Source of the DNA: Bacteroidales bacterium
GTDB lineage: Bacteria > Bacteroidota > Bacteroidia > Bacteroidales > GCA-2748055
Length of the DNA: 41,846 bases
NCBI GenBank assembly: GCA_021738565.1
Contig: JAIPBT010000041.1
Span: 1 to 41,846, forward strand
Reading direction: 5' to 3'
Positions 33,193 through 41,765 of the stretch are shown one piece after another. The notes beneath the pieces were generated by a model. It worked only from the letters and a program-made list of their open reading frames with translations. It did no database searches and was not told the DNA's origin. Numbering within the stretch: the stretch's first letter is position 1; the number at the start of each line of letters is the position of its first letter. Made by a program: the position numbers and the translations under genes.

Positions 33193-36100
33193 TTGTGAAC
33201 GAGAAGTTGCATTCGCCTGGTTTTACACGGTATTTTTCCAGTTGCCTTACTGCCGTCCCGCCTACTCCCGATACCTGGAAATCAATGTTCAGGGTATTAT
33301 GGGTATTTTCTTCCAACTGGTATGTGTAGCATGCCCGTGAAAGATTGTCCGTTCCATATTTATGGTAGCTGAAATTAAATAAATTGTTGCCGGTGAATTC
33401 TATTTTACGGCCTGAATCATCCTTTAATTCCAGCCACCTCACATCGGTATGGTTGCCGTGGTCCTGAGGAATGATGTAGGGAACATATTCACGGTTAATA
33501 TCGGAGGTATGGATCCCGGTTTTTGCGCCGGACATTCTGTCGGGGTAGGTTTCAAATGGTCCCCTGCCATACCACTCAATAAGATTCAAATCCTTTGGCA
33601 TGAAAAATTGGTATCCAAGTTTTGGAAGCATGTCCGGCATGATACCCTGGGGAGTGACATTTATATGGATTTCTACCTCACCCCCTGAATAAAAGGTATA
33701 GGTCTCCTGACAGATGAATGTCCCCCGAAGGTTGTGGGCATTGTAATATTTTTTCATTTTGATTTCAATGGTCCCTGCATCCGGCTGATAAATATGGATG
33801 TCTTCAAGGTTCAGAACAAGATCCCTCATTCCAAGTGACCGCAATTGATTGTCAATGCTTCTGCCCAGGCCTTCGGTTTTCTTTTTGTCGGAATACTGGA
33901 AAGATCCCCAGGGATCCGTGTCATTGGCAAGCGGCGCCCTCCATACATTGAAAAGGGGACCGCTTTCAATGTAGTTTGCCTGTTTGCAGGAGAAACTGGT
34001 AAAGAGTCCGTTTCTCTTGCTTATAACATATTCAAAGTCATTGCCATTTATTATCAGTTGTGCGGGAGTTTCGGACAATTCGAGCCTTCCATCAGCAGAA
34101 AATATTGGTTCGGTCAATGGTTCCTGTAGAATGAATTGCTCCCAGGCAGTTTCAAAACCTTTTTTAGCCCATTTCGTATCCTCTTTCAACCGGAATGAAA
34201 CCTCAAGAATAATCTCCCCGGATGATTTGAGCCTGGGATAAGGGATGTTAATATCCGCTGATTCTCCGGGATCCAGCTCTATCTTCATCACGCCGCTGTC
34301 GGAGGGAACACCACTGTTCAGTAACGACCATTGCATATGGTATGCAGAAAGGTTCATAAAGTGGTGGTGATTTGTAACATGGATCAACCCTTTTACCGGA
34401 TCGATTAATTCGATGAACACAGGCTGACCGGATTTCTTTACCTGTTTCAGTTCCGGTTGAATTTCCCTGTCGGGCCATATCAATCCGTATGTGCGCCCCC
34501 CGAGTCCTGTTGCCAGGAATTCCCCCTCTTCAATTTCAGATTCAAAGTCCATGGCAACAAGGCTTTTGTCCTTATGAAGGCCATGGTAAAGATCAATTAT
34601 ATCAAATGCTTTGTCGAACAACATGAATTCATCCAGAACAAATGAAGACAACCTGCCCGAGTGCTCCCCCTGGTCCTGTGTTTCTGCATCCCTGCCAATA
34701 CAGAGGGGAAATGGGGAGGAAGCAATATTTTCAGTATTGCTTGCAGTAGCAACAAGTAAGGTGTCAACATAAAGTTTCATTTCATTGCCGTCGTACACTG
34801 CAGCCAGGTGGTGCCATTTTTCATACCAGTCCGGCGAAACGCTGTGGTTAACAGCATGCCTGGTACTCTGGTTGGTAAAATAGGGGGACTGAAGCGTATC
34901 ATTGACATTGTTGCTCTGCACATAGAATTCCAGTTTGTCATCGGGAGTGATCAGAAGTCCGAATTGATGGTTGCCTTTCATCAGGATATTGTTGGTCTGG
35001 GGGATCTTCGAAGGTTTTATCCAGCAACTGATGGCAAGCTGGTTCCCCCTGATGTCGAGGTCATCCGACCTGTAAAATTCTATCCAGTCGTCGTGTCCTG
35101 ACAATGCGATTGCCCTCCCTGTTTTACCATTCGTGAATTGGGGCCGTCCCATTATTGCTCCATGGTTGCCGTTTATTGAATTATCCGGAATGATCCTCAG
35201 CGGCGTATGGATACCGGGGCTCACCCAATCCCATATTGCACCACCCAGGATGCGGGGATACTTCCTGATGAGTTCCCAGTATTCATCCATTCCGCCAAGT
35301 CCGTTCCCGGTAGCGGCAAGATATTCATCCATAAAAGCAGGTCGAAGATCATTTTCATCCAGGATTTTTCCTTCGGCAAGGTTTTTTAACTGAAAGGGTA
35401 TCCAGTATCGCGGACCGGTAATGTCTTCAAAGGGTATATAAAATTTATTTCCCCCATACATCCATCCGGGTCTCGTAGGATCGATGGATTTCCCGGTCTG
35501 TATCACTGCATCTATATTGGGCCCGCTTCCTGATTCATTACCCGCGCTCCAGATGATCACCGACGCATGGTTCCTGTCACGGTAAACAAGTTTTTCTGAC
35601 CTGTCACGGTACATTTCGGTATATGAAGGATCATAGGAGAGGTGTATGTTGCCATGTGCTTCATCGCCCACTTCATCAATAATGTACATGCCTATCTCAT
35701 CGGCAAGGTCCAGGTACTGGGGCGACGGAGGATAGTGGGAAGTTCTGACCGCATTGATATTGTGCTGCTTCATGAGCATGAGGTCTTTTTTAAGTGTGGA
35801 GACCGGGACCGACTGGCCGTAACGGGGATGGTGCATATGGCTGTTTACACCATTGAGTTTGACCGACACCCCGTTGAGTAGAAATACCTCACCTTTGATC
35901 TCGATTTCCCTGAACCCGATCTTTTTGGAGAAAGAGTGGATAAGATTGCCATTCTGATCCTTCAGGGAATAACTGATCTCGTAAAGGTTCGGGAACTCGG
36001 CTGACCACAGGGCAGGGGAGATAACAGCGGCTTTCAGGGAGGCACTTACAAGCATACCGGGCTCGGCACTGAATCTTTTCTCAGGCGGACTGCCTTCAAA

Positions 36101-36976
36101 TACCGAATTGCCGGATTTGTCCCTGACATCAACCTGAAGGCTGTAGTTCTCAACCCGGTCGGCTTTTGAATTTACCACATCCACATCCACATAAAGATCA
36201 GCATTTATGCAGGCGTCATCGAGGTCCGTGTAATGAAAGAAATCATGTATATGCACTTTCGGGAGTGCATATATGCTTACTTCGCGGAATATACCGGACA
36301 GCCTCCACATATCCTGGTTTTCAAGGTAAGAGCCATCGGAAAAACGAAGAACCTTTACAGAAACCTCATTTTTCCCCTTTGAAACATAGTTGGTGATGTT
36401 AAATTCGGCTGGTTCGAATCCACCCTGGTTGTATCCCACAGCCTCTCCGTTTATCCAGATGTAGGCTGCGGATTTAACCCCTTCGAAACGCAGAAATATC
36501 TCTTTGCCGATCCAATCGGAAGGAACTTTAAAGGTTCGTTTATAGCACCCGGTTGGATTGTAATAATCAGGTATCCGGGGAGGATCGCTTTCGAATGTCA
36601 GGGCAATGTTCCTGAATTTCGGATGGCCATATCCCATCATCTGCCAGTTGGAGGGCACACAGATGTCGTTCCATTTATTGCAGTTATATTCAGGGTCAGG
36701 AAAGTTATCCGGCGCCAGTTCGGGTCGTTCATACCAGTTGAATTTCCATGTTCCGTTCAGGGAGATGAAAAAATCATCGACAACGTCCGTCCCGTTGGTT
36801 TGTCCATTACCACCGTAAAGTCCGGGGATCAATGCATGCGGAGCAACCTGGTTGATCTCGAATAAGGAAGGATCCTCCCATTCTTTCCCTGTAAAGGTTA
36901 TTTCCTGGGAGAGAAGACCAGGGAAGAAGAAGATGAAGAACAGTACCGGCGGAAAGATGGGCAGGAAATTTTTCAT
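33179..36976 (-). CDS. Secreted GH2 beta-galactosidase-like enzyme with inserted LamG domain
   Basis: The 1265-residue protein has a signal peptide (about 1-23), then the GH2 sugar-binding domain ('GCYKRTFKVPSDW', 'NGEAVGYNQGGFEPAEFNIT', residues 60-240), an Ig-like domain (240-355) and the TIM barrel (360-590). The acid/base is Glu481 in WSAGNESG and the nucleophile is Glu551 in FMDEYLAATGNG. Directly after the barrel, at residues about 595-800, comes a laminin-G/concanavalin-like domain ('INGNHGAIMGRPQF', 'WHHLAAVYDGNEMKLYVD'). GH2 domain 4 and the large beta-galactosidase domain 5 follow (about 1000-1265). Ordinary LacZ-type enzymes have no LamG insert here; it may bind substrate. Beta-galactosidase is the best guess, though other beta-glycosides are possible. 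Confidence 0.92.
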   Translation of the reverse strand: MKNFLPIFPPVLFFIFFFPGLLSQEITFTGKEWEDPSLFEINQVAPHALIPGLYGGNGQTNGTDVVDDFFISLNGTWKFNWYERPELAPDNFPDPEYNCNKWNDICVPSNWQMMGYGHPKFRNIALTFESDPPRIPDYYNPTGCYKRTFKVPSDWIGKEIFLRFEGVKSAAYIWINGEAVGYNQGGFEPAEFNITNYVSKGKNEVSVKVLRFSDGSYLENQDMWRLSGIFREVSIYALPKVHIHDFFHYTDLDDACINADLYVDVDVVNSKADRVENYSLQVDVRDKSGNSVFEGSPPEKRFSAEPGMLVSASLKAAVISPALWSAEFPNLYEISYSLKDQNGNLIHSFSKKIGFREIEIKGEVFLLNGVSVKLNGVNSHMHHPRYGQSVPVSTLKKDLMLMKQHNINAVRTSHYPPSPQYLDLADEIGMYIIDEVGDEAHGNIHLSYDPSYTEMYRDRSEKLVYRDRNHASVIIWSAGNESGSGPNIDAVIQTGKSIDPTRPGWMYGGNKFYIPFEDITGPRYWIPFQLKNLAEGKILDENDLRPAFMDEYLAATGNGLGGMDEYWELIRKYPRILGGAIWDWVSPGIHTPLRIIPDNSINGNHGAIMGRPQFTNGKTGRAIALSGHDDWIEFYRSDDLDIRGNQLAISCWIKPSKIPQTNNILMKGNHQFGLLITPDDKLEFYVQSNNVNDTLQSPYFTNQSTRHAVNHSVSPDWYEKWHHLAAVYDGNEMKLYVDTLLVATASNTENIASSPFPLCIGRDAETQDQGEHSGRLSSFVLDEFMLFDKAFDIIDLYHGLHKDKSLVAMDFESEIEEGEFLATGLGGRTYGLIWPDREIQPELKQVKKSGQPVFIELIDPVKGLIHVTNHHHFMNLSAYHMQWSLLNSGVPSDSGVMKIELDPGESADINIPYPRLKSSGEIILEVSFRLKEDTKWAKKGFETAWEQFILQEPLTEPIFSADGRLELSETPAQLIINGNDFEYVISKRNGLFTSFSCKQANYIESGPLFNVWRAPLANDTDPWGSFQYSDKKKTEGLGRSIDNQLRSLGMRDLVLNLEDIHIYQPDAGTIEIKMKKYYNAHNLRGTFICQETYTFYSGGEVEIHINVTPQGIMPDMLPKLGYQFFMPKDLNLIEWYGRGPFETYPDRMSGAKTGIHTSDINREYVPYIIPQDHGNHTDVRWLELKDDSGRKIEFTGNNLFNFSYHKYGTDNLSRACYTYQLEENTHNTLNIDFQVSGVGGTAVRQLEKYRVKPGECNFSFTIKPD

Positions 36977-36993
36977 GATGCAAGTTTATGCAC

Positions 36994-37001
36994 CAAATAT
37001 A
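36994..37001 (-). promoter_or_regulatory. Possible -7 promoter box of the GH2 gene
   Basis: On the minus strand TATATTTG fits the Bacteroidota -7 consensus TAnnTTTG. It is 17 bp upstream of the GH2 start codon, which would give a very short leader. No convincing -33 box accompanies it, so it may be chance. Confidence 0.25.
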
Positions 37002-37071
37002 TGCATTCACTAGCATTAAATTTATTTAAGCGGTCAGTAATAAATTTTTCGTTGCTATGTAAGCCTTCGGC

Positions 37072-37108
37072 CAGCTACGTATTGCAAATAACAAAAAAGC
37101 TCCAGGAT
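37072..37108 (-). repeat. Dispersed relic repeat, copy 1
   Basis: The segment matches 40543-40583 with small gaps (shared cores GTATTGCAAA and CTCCAGGAT). On the minus strand it reads SWSFFVICNT then stop; the other copy reads SWSIFGFCNTW then stop at the end of the IS66 relic. It is probably a transposase tail or a repeat that captured gene ends. Confidence 0.55.
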
Positions 37109-37790
37109 ACCTTATACTGGCATCGTATTGCCCCTTTATTCTTCTATATCCTTCTTATACTATTTGTTTTCATCCTTTATTTATTCTTATCCATATTGCA
37201 CTTGAAATTATTATTTTTTTAAAAAAAAGATTCGATCGTAATCTTCATTGGGCACCTTAGCAGTAATACGAAGGAGGGCTCCTACCTTTATTCAATTTCG
37301 TCGGACTCCTGCTACGCTAAAGCTACGCAGGATAAAGCAGTCCACGAAGACCACTGATTCACACTATTCTTGAAAAAACAAACGGGGTGGAAAGCGCATC
37401 CTTTTCTGCAAATGAGAACATAAACCGCAGAGGAAATCTTCAGGCAAGCCTGAAAGGAGTTGCTTGCGCTTATGCGCAATAAGTTCTACGCCTCATTTAA
37501 CTCTGCGTTAATAATTTTTACCCGATCCCTTTCTTTGTACCATATGGCACTAAAGAAAGTTAAACCCAAATGGCTTTAACGGATGGGTCGCATCATTCCA
37601 GAGGCGCCTTAACGATATAGCCAGTTGTCGGAGGGCTCACAATCCCAACAATTATGAACCGGGGAGGAGGAACAACGACGAACTCATGAACTTGTTATTC
37701 CTTTGGCTTTTGCCTTGGTAAATCCGGTACTGCGCTGTCTCACCAAAATAGCTTTCCAATGAAGCTTAAGCTACCCAGCGGAGGTGCCAG

Positions 37791-37880
37791 CGCAGGCGCC
37801 CGTATCCGCCGGAGGCGGAGGCGGAGGCGCAAAAGGCGGGCTTCGTCCGCCGTATCCGCCGCAGGCGTAGAAGGCGGGCC
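37791..37880. repeat. GC-rich imperfect tandem repeat
   Basis: The word CGTATCCGCCG starts at 37801 and again at 37851, a 50-bp period; the first unit has GGAGGC three times in a row (37811-37828). Complementary GGCGGGC and GTCCGCC words would allow strong hairpins. GC content is far above the surrounding sequence. Possibly a REP-like element. Confidence 0.6.
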
Positions 37881-38270
37881 ACTACTAAGCAGTTACCCTA
37901 ACGTTCACGAAGTGGCCCTCATGTAATAGTCTGAACCCGGATTACACAGATTAAAGGATTACAGGATTTATACTAAATGGTTGTACTGAGAACTGAAGAA
38001 CCGTCGCACCGATCCGATTCTGGCGGAAATGTCCCCCTAAAGTTCCCTAAAACGTTAAAGGCAGGCTGTCCTTTGCCTCGAGGTTCGGCAGGCTCACCTC
38101 TTCGCTGTCTCACCGCCGTAGTTAAGCGAAGAAGGTCAGGAACCGGCTATAAGTTATTTAGGATAGGGAGGATCTCGGCAAGCTCGATCCGGGTGTGACC
38201 TGGGAACACTAAGAGATGACTTGGGAGAGGGAATGTTCGAGGGTGATTTAGTTAAAAAGCAAGGCAGTAA

Positions 38271-39500
38271 ATGTATTCTTATTGGACAAAAAAAATTACG
38301 ATAAATTATAATAACCACTTAAACCTGCCTTCTGAAATACATTCTACTGTTAATAATGATCAAATTTCATATATTTATGATTTCAATGGAAATAAGTGGT
38401 TAAAAGCATACAGCGGTTCCTCTACAAAAAATACCATGTATGCAGGTTCCTTCGTTTACTCGAATAGTGGTGGGGCAAGTTATAGTTTGGATTATATTTT
38501 AACAGAAGAAGGTAAAATTGAAATGAATGGTAATCAGCTCGATGAATATCAGTATTTTTTGAAAGATCATCTTGGTAATACAAGAGTGGTTTTCAATGAT
38601 CTTGGTAATATACTTCAAAGAAGAGATTATTATCCATTTGGTTTAAGCTTTTTAGAAATGCAGAGTGGAAACAACAAGTACCTCTACAACGGGAAAGAAC
38701 TGCAAGACGACCAGCTGGGGGGCGTGAACCTTGACTGGTACGATTATGGGGCACGGTTTTATGATCCAAGTATTGGGAGGTGGCATGTAATGGATCCTCT
38801 GTCAGAATCATATAATTCGCTTTCTCCATATTCATATGTTGCCAATAATCCAATAAGATTAATTGATCCGGATGGAATGAGAATTGATGATTATGGAATT
38901 GATGATGATGGATACATAAAAAAGATTCGTGATACCGAGGATAAATATGATATGCTTTATGCTGTAGATGGAAATGGAGAGGTTGAAGATACTGATGGAC
39001 AATCTGGCATTACTGAATCTGATGGCGTTAAGCTAAGTAAAGGAATATTAAATGACAAGCAAACAGGAGAAAGCTCCGGAAATCCTTATAGTTACTTTAG
39101 TATAAGCGATAACCAATCTGCTACCGAATTCTTTGAGTTTGCAGCAGAAAACTCAAATGTTGAATGGAGTCATCTAAGTTTTGGAACAAATGGTAATTAT
39201 CTCTCCACTAGCCACAATCCTTCTACAGACTTCGGAGGAGTAGATTTGCTAAATACTTTAGCAACAACTGAAAACTTTCCTTCAATTAGCTTTACCCATA
39301 GTCATCCGAATTCAAAAGGCCTTAAGGCTTTCTATGGTCCTTCAGGATTTAAACAAGATTTAGGAAAATCAGGAGACAAATATGTAGCTGAGTGGTTCAA
39401 TGAACAGTTTCCAAAACAACAAATATCTTGGGGTGTATATGATGCTCAGCTTCGTTGGTATGTGAAGTATAACAAGGATAAAATCATCTATAAATGGTAA
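38271..39500 (+). CDS. Orphan Rhs tip with JAB-type metalloprotease-like toxin
   Basis: The 409-residue frame opens directly after a stop codon, in the middle of what should be a long Rhs protein: 'INYNNHLNLPSEIHSTV' is a YD-type repeat and most of the usual 1500-2000 preceding residues are missing. Residues 95-202 are the Rhs core ('FLKDHLGNTRVVFND', 'YGARFYDPSIGRWHVMDPL', ending DPDG at 199-202). The variable C-terminus (203-409) resembles the JAB-like toxin family of Bacteroidota. Its metal set would be Glu298 (NVEWSHLSFG), His343 and His345 (HSHP), and Asp363 (GFKQD). Such tips are delivered into rival cells by T6SS or similar systems. Without its shell and delivery domains this copy is probably a silent reservoir tip. 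Confidence 0.8.
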   Translation: MYSYWTKKITINYNNHLNLPSEIHSTVNNDQISYIYDFNGNKWLKAYSGSSTKNTMYAGSFVYSNSGGASYSLDYILTEEGKIEMNGNQLDEYQYFLKDHLGNTRVVFNDLGNILQRRDYYPFGLSFLEMQSGNNKYLYNGKELQDDQLGGVNLDWYDYGARFYDPSIGRWHVMDPLSESYNSLSPYSYVANNPIRLIDPDGMRIDDYGIDDDGYIKKIRDTEDKYDMLYAVDGNGEVEDTDGQSGITESDGVKLSKGILNDKQTGESSGNPYSYFSISDNQSATEFFEFAAENSNVEWSHLSFGTNGNYLSTSHNPSTDFGGVDLLNTLATTENFPSISFTHSHPNSKGLKAFYGPSGFKQDLGKSGDKYVAEWFNEQFPKQQISWGVYDAQLRWYVKYNKDKIIYKW

Positions 39501-40021
39501 GAATTAGGCAACTCTCCACATTTATTGGATTTTGCGTCTTTTTCTTGATTACTTCGGCTACTGCCTCGCTTTCTCAAGATTATGACATAGATAAGTTTGG
39601 GTTAATAAATCCAACATTTGACTCAATCCTTGCAAGGTATTGTGATGATGCCGGAATATCTTTTGAATCTGAGAATATTTTAATATGCAGGATATTCCCT
39701 CAGGTTGACTCATTTGAGTTTCGGTTTGCTGATGCAGGAAAAAACCTGAAGACTTCTTTAAACCTATTAGGATACTTTGAGTTAATACCCTCTGGTTATT
39801 GCAGTTTGCAAAACAAAACAATAATTATTTATGGAGACGAAATTGATCAGTTCTTAAAATTGATATTTTCAAAATGTAAAACAGAATCGCTAATAATTAA
39901 GAGAAATAGTCGTGATAAGAGCAAACCTCCACTAAATTTTGAACCTGATGTGTATGTTTACAGAACCGCAAGACAACGTATTGATTATATTGAGTTTGGT
40001 AAGTTGTATATACTAGAATAA
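39494..40021 (+). CDS. Candidate immunity protein for the JAB-type toxin
   Basis: The start codon overlaps the Rhs stop by 7 bp (ATGGTAA), the tight coupling usual for toxin-immunity pairs. The 175-residue product has an N-terminal hydrophobic stretch at about 8-27 with 'ATASLSQD' after it, a likely signal peptide, so it would act in the periplasm. The rest is alpha/beta-like with several Cys and no recognised family. The immunity role comes only from position. Base composition is AT-rich, like the toxin part and unlike the glycosidase genes. Confidence 0.6.
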   Translation: MVRIRQLSTFIGFCVFFLITSATASLSQDYDIDKFGLINPTFDSILARYCDDAGISFESENILICRIFPQVDSFEFRFADAGKNLKTSLNLLGYFELIPSGYCSLQNKTIIIYGDEIDQFLKLIFSKCKTESLIIKRNSRDKSKPPLNFEPDVYVYRTARQRIDYIEFGKLYILE

Positions 40022-40103
40022 TTCTTTGCTTTTTTACTCGGCTACACGCTTAGTTTATTATTGTTAATCCCGGTTAATCTCGATACAATTCTTTTACTTT
40101 ATC

Positions 40104-40410
40104 CTAATTAATAATGGCGTCAAGGGCTTCGAATAGGACATTTTTGGTCTGATCTGTCAGTCCATCAATCTCAGCAGACCACTTCAGCAGTTGTAGGCTG
40201 GGCTGTTCATCAACACGGCAGGCCAGGAAATCCAGACTTGTATCAAGGATATCAGCAATTCGGATGGCAATGTTTAAAGGAGGTGATGCATCATCCTCCT
40301 CATAATCTGAAAGTTCTTTGGTGGAAATACCAACCCTTTCAGCTAGTTGTTCCTGGAAGCTTTTTCTTTTTACGCAGAAGAGTTAAGCGGTTGCCAAAGG
40401 AGATATACAT
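40104..40410 (-). pseudogene. Decayed XRE-family (HTH_3) regulator
   Basis: From ATG at 40410 the minus strand reads 'MYISFGNRLTLLRKKK', then in another frame 'SFQEQLAERVGISTKELSDYE', 'NIAIRIADILDTSLDFL' and 'LLKWSAEIDGLTDQK', then in a third frame 'NVLFEALDAIIN' and stop at 40106-40104. This is a recognisable HTH_3 regulator broken by at least two frameshifts. The product would not be made intact. Confidence 0.75.
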
Positions 40411-40427
40411 CCGATTAAATTTAAAAT

Positions 40428-40546
40428 TTAAGCTACATACGCCTGCCTGGCATTAAAATCCCGGATCAGTGCATTTAAATCCCTCAGGATCGATTTTTTC
40501 TCTTCTTCGGGCAGCTGGTCCAGTTGCTTGAAAGTAAGCCTGCAGC
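40428..40546 (-). pseudogene. C-terminal fragment of a second XRE-type regulator
   Basis: The minus strand reads 'LTFKQLDQLPEEEKKS' and 'ILRDLNALIRDFNARQAYVA' then stop at 40430-40428. This is the usual C-terminal tail of Bacteroidota XRE regulators. The 5' part is missing and the fragment adjoins the IS66 relic. Confidence 0.6.
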
Positions 40547-40583
40547 CTACCACGTATTGCAAAATCCAAAAATACTCCAGGAT
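40543..40583 (-). repeat. Dispersed relic repeat, copy 2
   Basis: Matches 37072-37108 with a few gaps. It covers the very end of the IS66 relic frame (tail SWSIFGFCNTW). Confidence 0.5.
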
Positions 40584-40729
40584 TCATTAGAGTAACTCAC
40601 AAGGATTTCCGGATTTTCGTTGACTTTTGTCGGAGTTAATTTGTCTATTTTGGATTGTTGCCAGTTATGAGGCAATAGTTCTGCCAGATCCAGTTCGTAG
40701 TTGTTGTTATATTCCTTGATGCGGGTAAG
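40547..40729 (-). pseudogene. IS66-type transposase C-terminal relic
   Basis: A 60-codon open frame begins LTRIKEYNNNYELDLAELLP and continues 'HNWQQSKIDKLTP', which fits the last part of IS66 TnpC proteins ('LTRI...ELLPHRW'). It ends with the tail 'SWSIFGFCNTW' and a stop at 40549-40547. Nothing of the catalytic domain is left. Confidence 0.55.
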
Positions 40730-40739
40730 AAAGAACGAG

Positions 40740-41097
40740 AATTACAGCAAAAAGACATTAAGAGATAAACGAAATAAGGTGATTTTAGGGCTACTGATCT
40801 ACCAGGGGGTAACCACAGGAGCGGAAGTTCTTTAGTATCGGCGGCAGTGAGGATCTTCGCGGCACCCTGCTGCATATGTTCCGGAATATCCACCGGGATC
40901 ATCCGGAGGTTAGGAACGCAAAACAGGTCCGCAGCAGTGTGCTCACCCACTGGCTGAAACATTACAGCCTGAGACAGGTGCATTACAGGGCCGGACATAA
41001 GTACGTATGTTCCACGGAACGTTACCAGCAGAACAACCTGGATAAGCTGCAGAGTAAGTTGGAGAAGTATCATCCACTTGAACAAAACAATAAGTGA
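40740..41097 (+). pseudogene. Tyrosine-recombinase C-terminal relic
   Basis: From 40740 one frame reads NYSKKTLRDKRNKVILGLL and 'IYQGVTTGAEVL'; the other, from 40813, reads 'FFSIGGSEDLRGTLLHM', 'RSSVLTHWLKHYSLRQVHY', 'RAGHKYVCSTERYQ' and ends 'EKYHPLEQNNK'. The second part has the GH...Y end of tyrosine recombinases. The two frames differ, and the N-terminal half is absent. It may be a dead relative of the array recombinase at 8193-9377 or of another element. Confidence 0.65.
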
Positions 41098-41108
41098 ATA
41101 TAAATCGT

Positions 41109-41116
41109 TAAATTTG
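41109..41116 (+). promoter_or_regulatory. Possible -7 box of the toxin-antitoxin pair
   Basis: TAAATTTG fits the -7 consensus TAnnTTTG and lies 8 bp upstream of the antitoxin ATG at 41125 (20 bp if the ATG at 41137 is used). No matching -33 box was found. Confidence 0.3.
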
Positions 41117-41124
41117 TATAGCTA

Positions 41125-41379
41125 ATGAAAGTTGACATGAACCTGCAATCGAAGAAATTAGAGTTGGTCCAGCTCATATTAAACACAGAAAATCCATCTA
41201 TCCTGGCCAGGGTGGAAGCAATACTGAAAAAGGAGAAAACTACTGACTGGTGGGATGAGATCGGTCCAGAGGAAAAAAAGGCCATTGAGAAAGGGTTGGC
41301 AGAAGCCGATAAAGGAGAACTTATACCTCATGAGGAGGTAATGAAAGAAGTTCGGGCCAAATATCATCTGGACAAATGA
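41125..41379 (+). CDS. Antitoxin of a RelE/ParE-type module
   Basis: A small acidic and basic mixed protein (84 aa; or 80 from the ATG at 41137, which gives MNLQSKKLELV). Its amphipathic N-terminal helix ('KLELVQLILNTENPSILARVEAIL') and the linker 'KTTDWWDEIGPEEKKAIEKGLAEADKGEL' are the form common in addiction-module antitoxins of Bacteroidota; the C-terminal 'HEEVMKEVRAKYHLDK' is the toxin-neutralising tail. It overlaps the toxin start by 4 bp (ATGA). Autoregulation with the toxin is expected from the family. Likely intact. Confidence 0.85.
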   Translation: MKVDMNLQSKKLELVQLILNTENPSILARVEAILKKEKTTDWWDEIGPEEKKAIEKGLAEADKGELIPHEEVMKEVRAKYHLDK

Positions 41380-41672
41380 AAATAAGCTGGACTCCGACAG
41401 CAAGAAAGACTTACTTTAAAGTCCTTGACCATCTTGCAGAGGAATGGACAAAAAGAGAAGTCGAGAACTTTATAAATGAAGTTGAATCTTTACTGGATCA
41501 GATCAAATCCAATCCTGAAATGTTCCAGGCATCCAGGAAGAAGAAAAATGTCCGAAAAGGGTTAATTACCAAACACAACACTCTTTATTATCGGATCAAA
41601 CCCAGGAAAAAGGAGCTGGAATTAATCACCTTTTGGGATAACAGGCAAGATCCTAAGAAACTGGCCTATTAG
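41376..41672 (+). CDS. RelE/ParE-type toxin
   Basis: The 98-residue protein has the compact RelE/ParE fold: 'SWTPTARKTYFKVLDHLAEEW' helix pair, 'VENFINEVESLLDQIKSNPEMF', and strands 'KGLITKHNTLYYRIKP' and 'LELITFWDNRQDPKKL'. RelE-type proteins cut ribosome-bound mRNA and ParE types poison gyrase; the sequence does not decide between them, though the 'FWDNRQDPKKL' end is seen in ParE-like ones. The start overlaps the antitoxin stop (ATGA). Both genes are intact, unlike the relics to their left, so the pair may be stabilising this accessory zone. Confidence 0.88.
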   Translation: MKISWTPTARKTYFKVLDHLAEEWTKREVENFINEVESLLDQIKSNPEMFQASRKKKNVRKGLITKHNTLYYRIKPRKKELELITFWDNRQDPKKLAY

Positions 41673-41765
41673 TAAAATCCCTCGCCTCCCCGCAGCCTTG
41701 ACCGGTACATAACATTAAGGTCAAGATCATAGAGAATTGATGATGAAGTTCATCTGATTGTTTTG

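Larger units (their letters stand above)
37002..38270. other. Gene-poor 1.27-kb stretch with relic repeats
   Basis: I see no supportable gene. Contents: a 37-bp relic repeat at 37072-37108 shared with 40543-40583; segments with CTACGCTAAAGCTACGCAG-like words near 37310-37330; a hairpin around 37526-37557 (CTTTCTTTGTACCATATGG and the opposite arm AAAGAAAG); a GC-rich tandem tract at 37791-37880; and a G/C-mixed segment (38040-38200) resembling degenerate mobile-element filler. An ORF at 37977-38198 lacks any protein-like feature. The stretch ends exactly where the truncated Rhs frame opens. Confidence 0.55.

Noticed and set aside
37977-38198. A 73-codon open frame in the gene-poor region
   Set aside because: The translation is arginine- and serine-rich filler in repetitive DNA with no start context or domain.
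40645-41085. A 146-codon minus-strand open frame
   Set aside because: It lies antisense to the recombinase and IS66 relics, whose protein-like sequence is clear in other frames.
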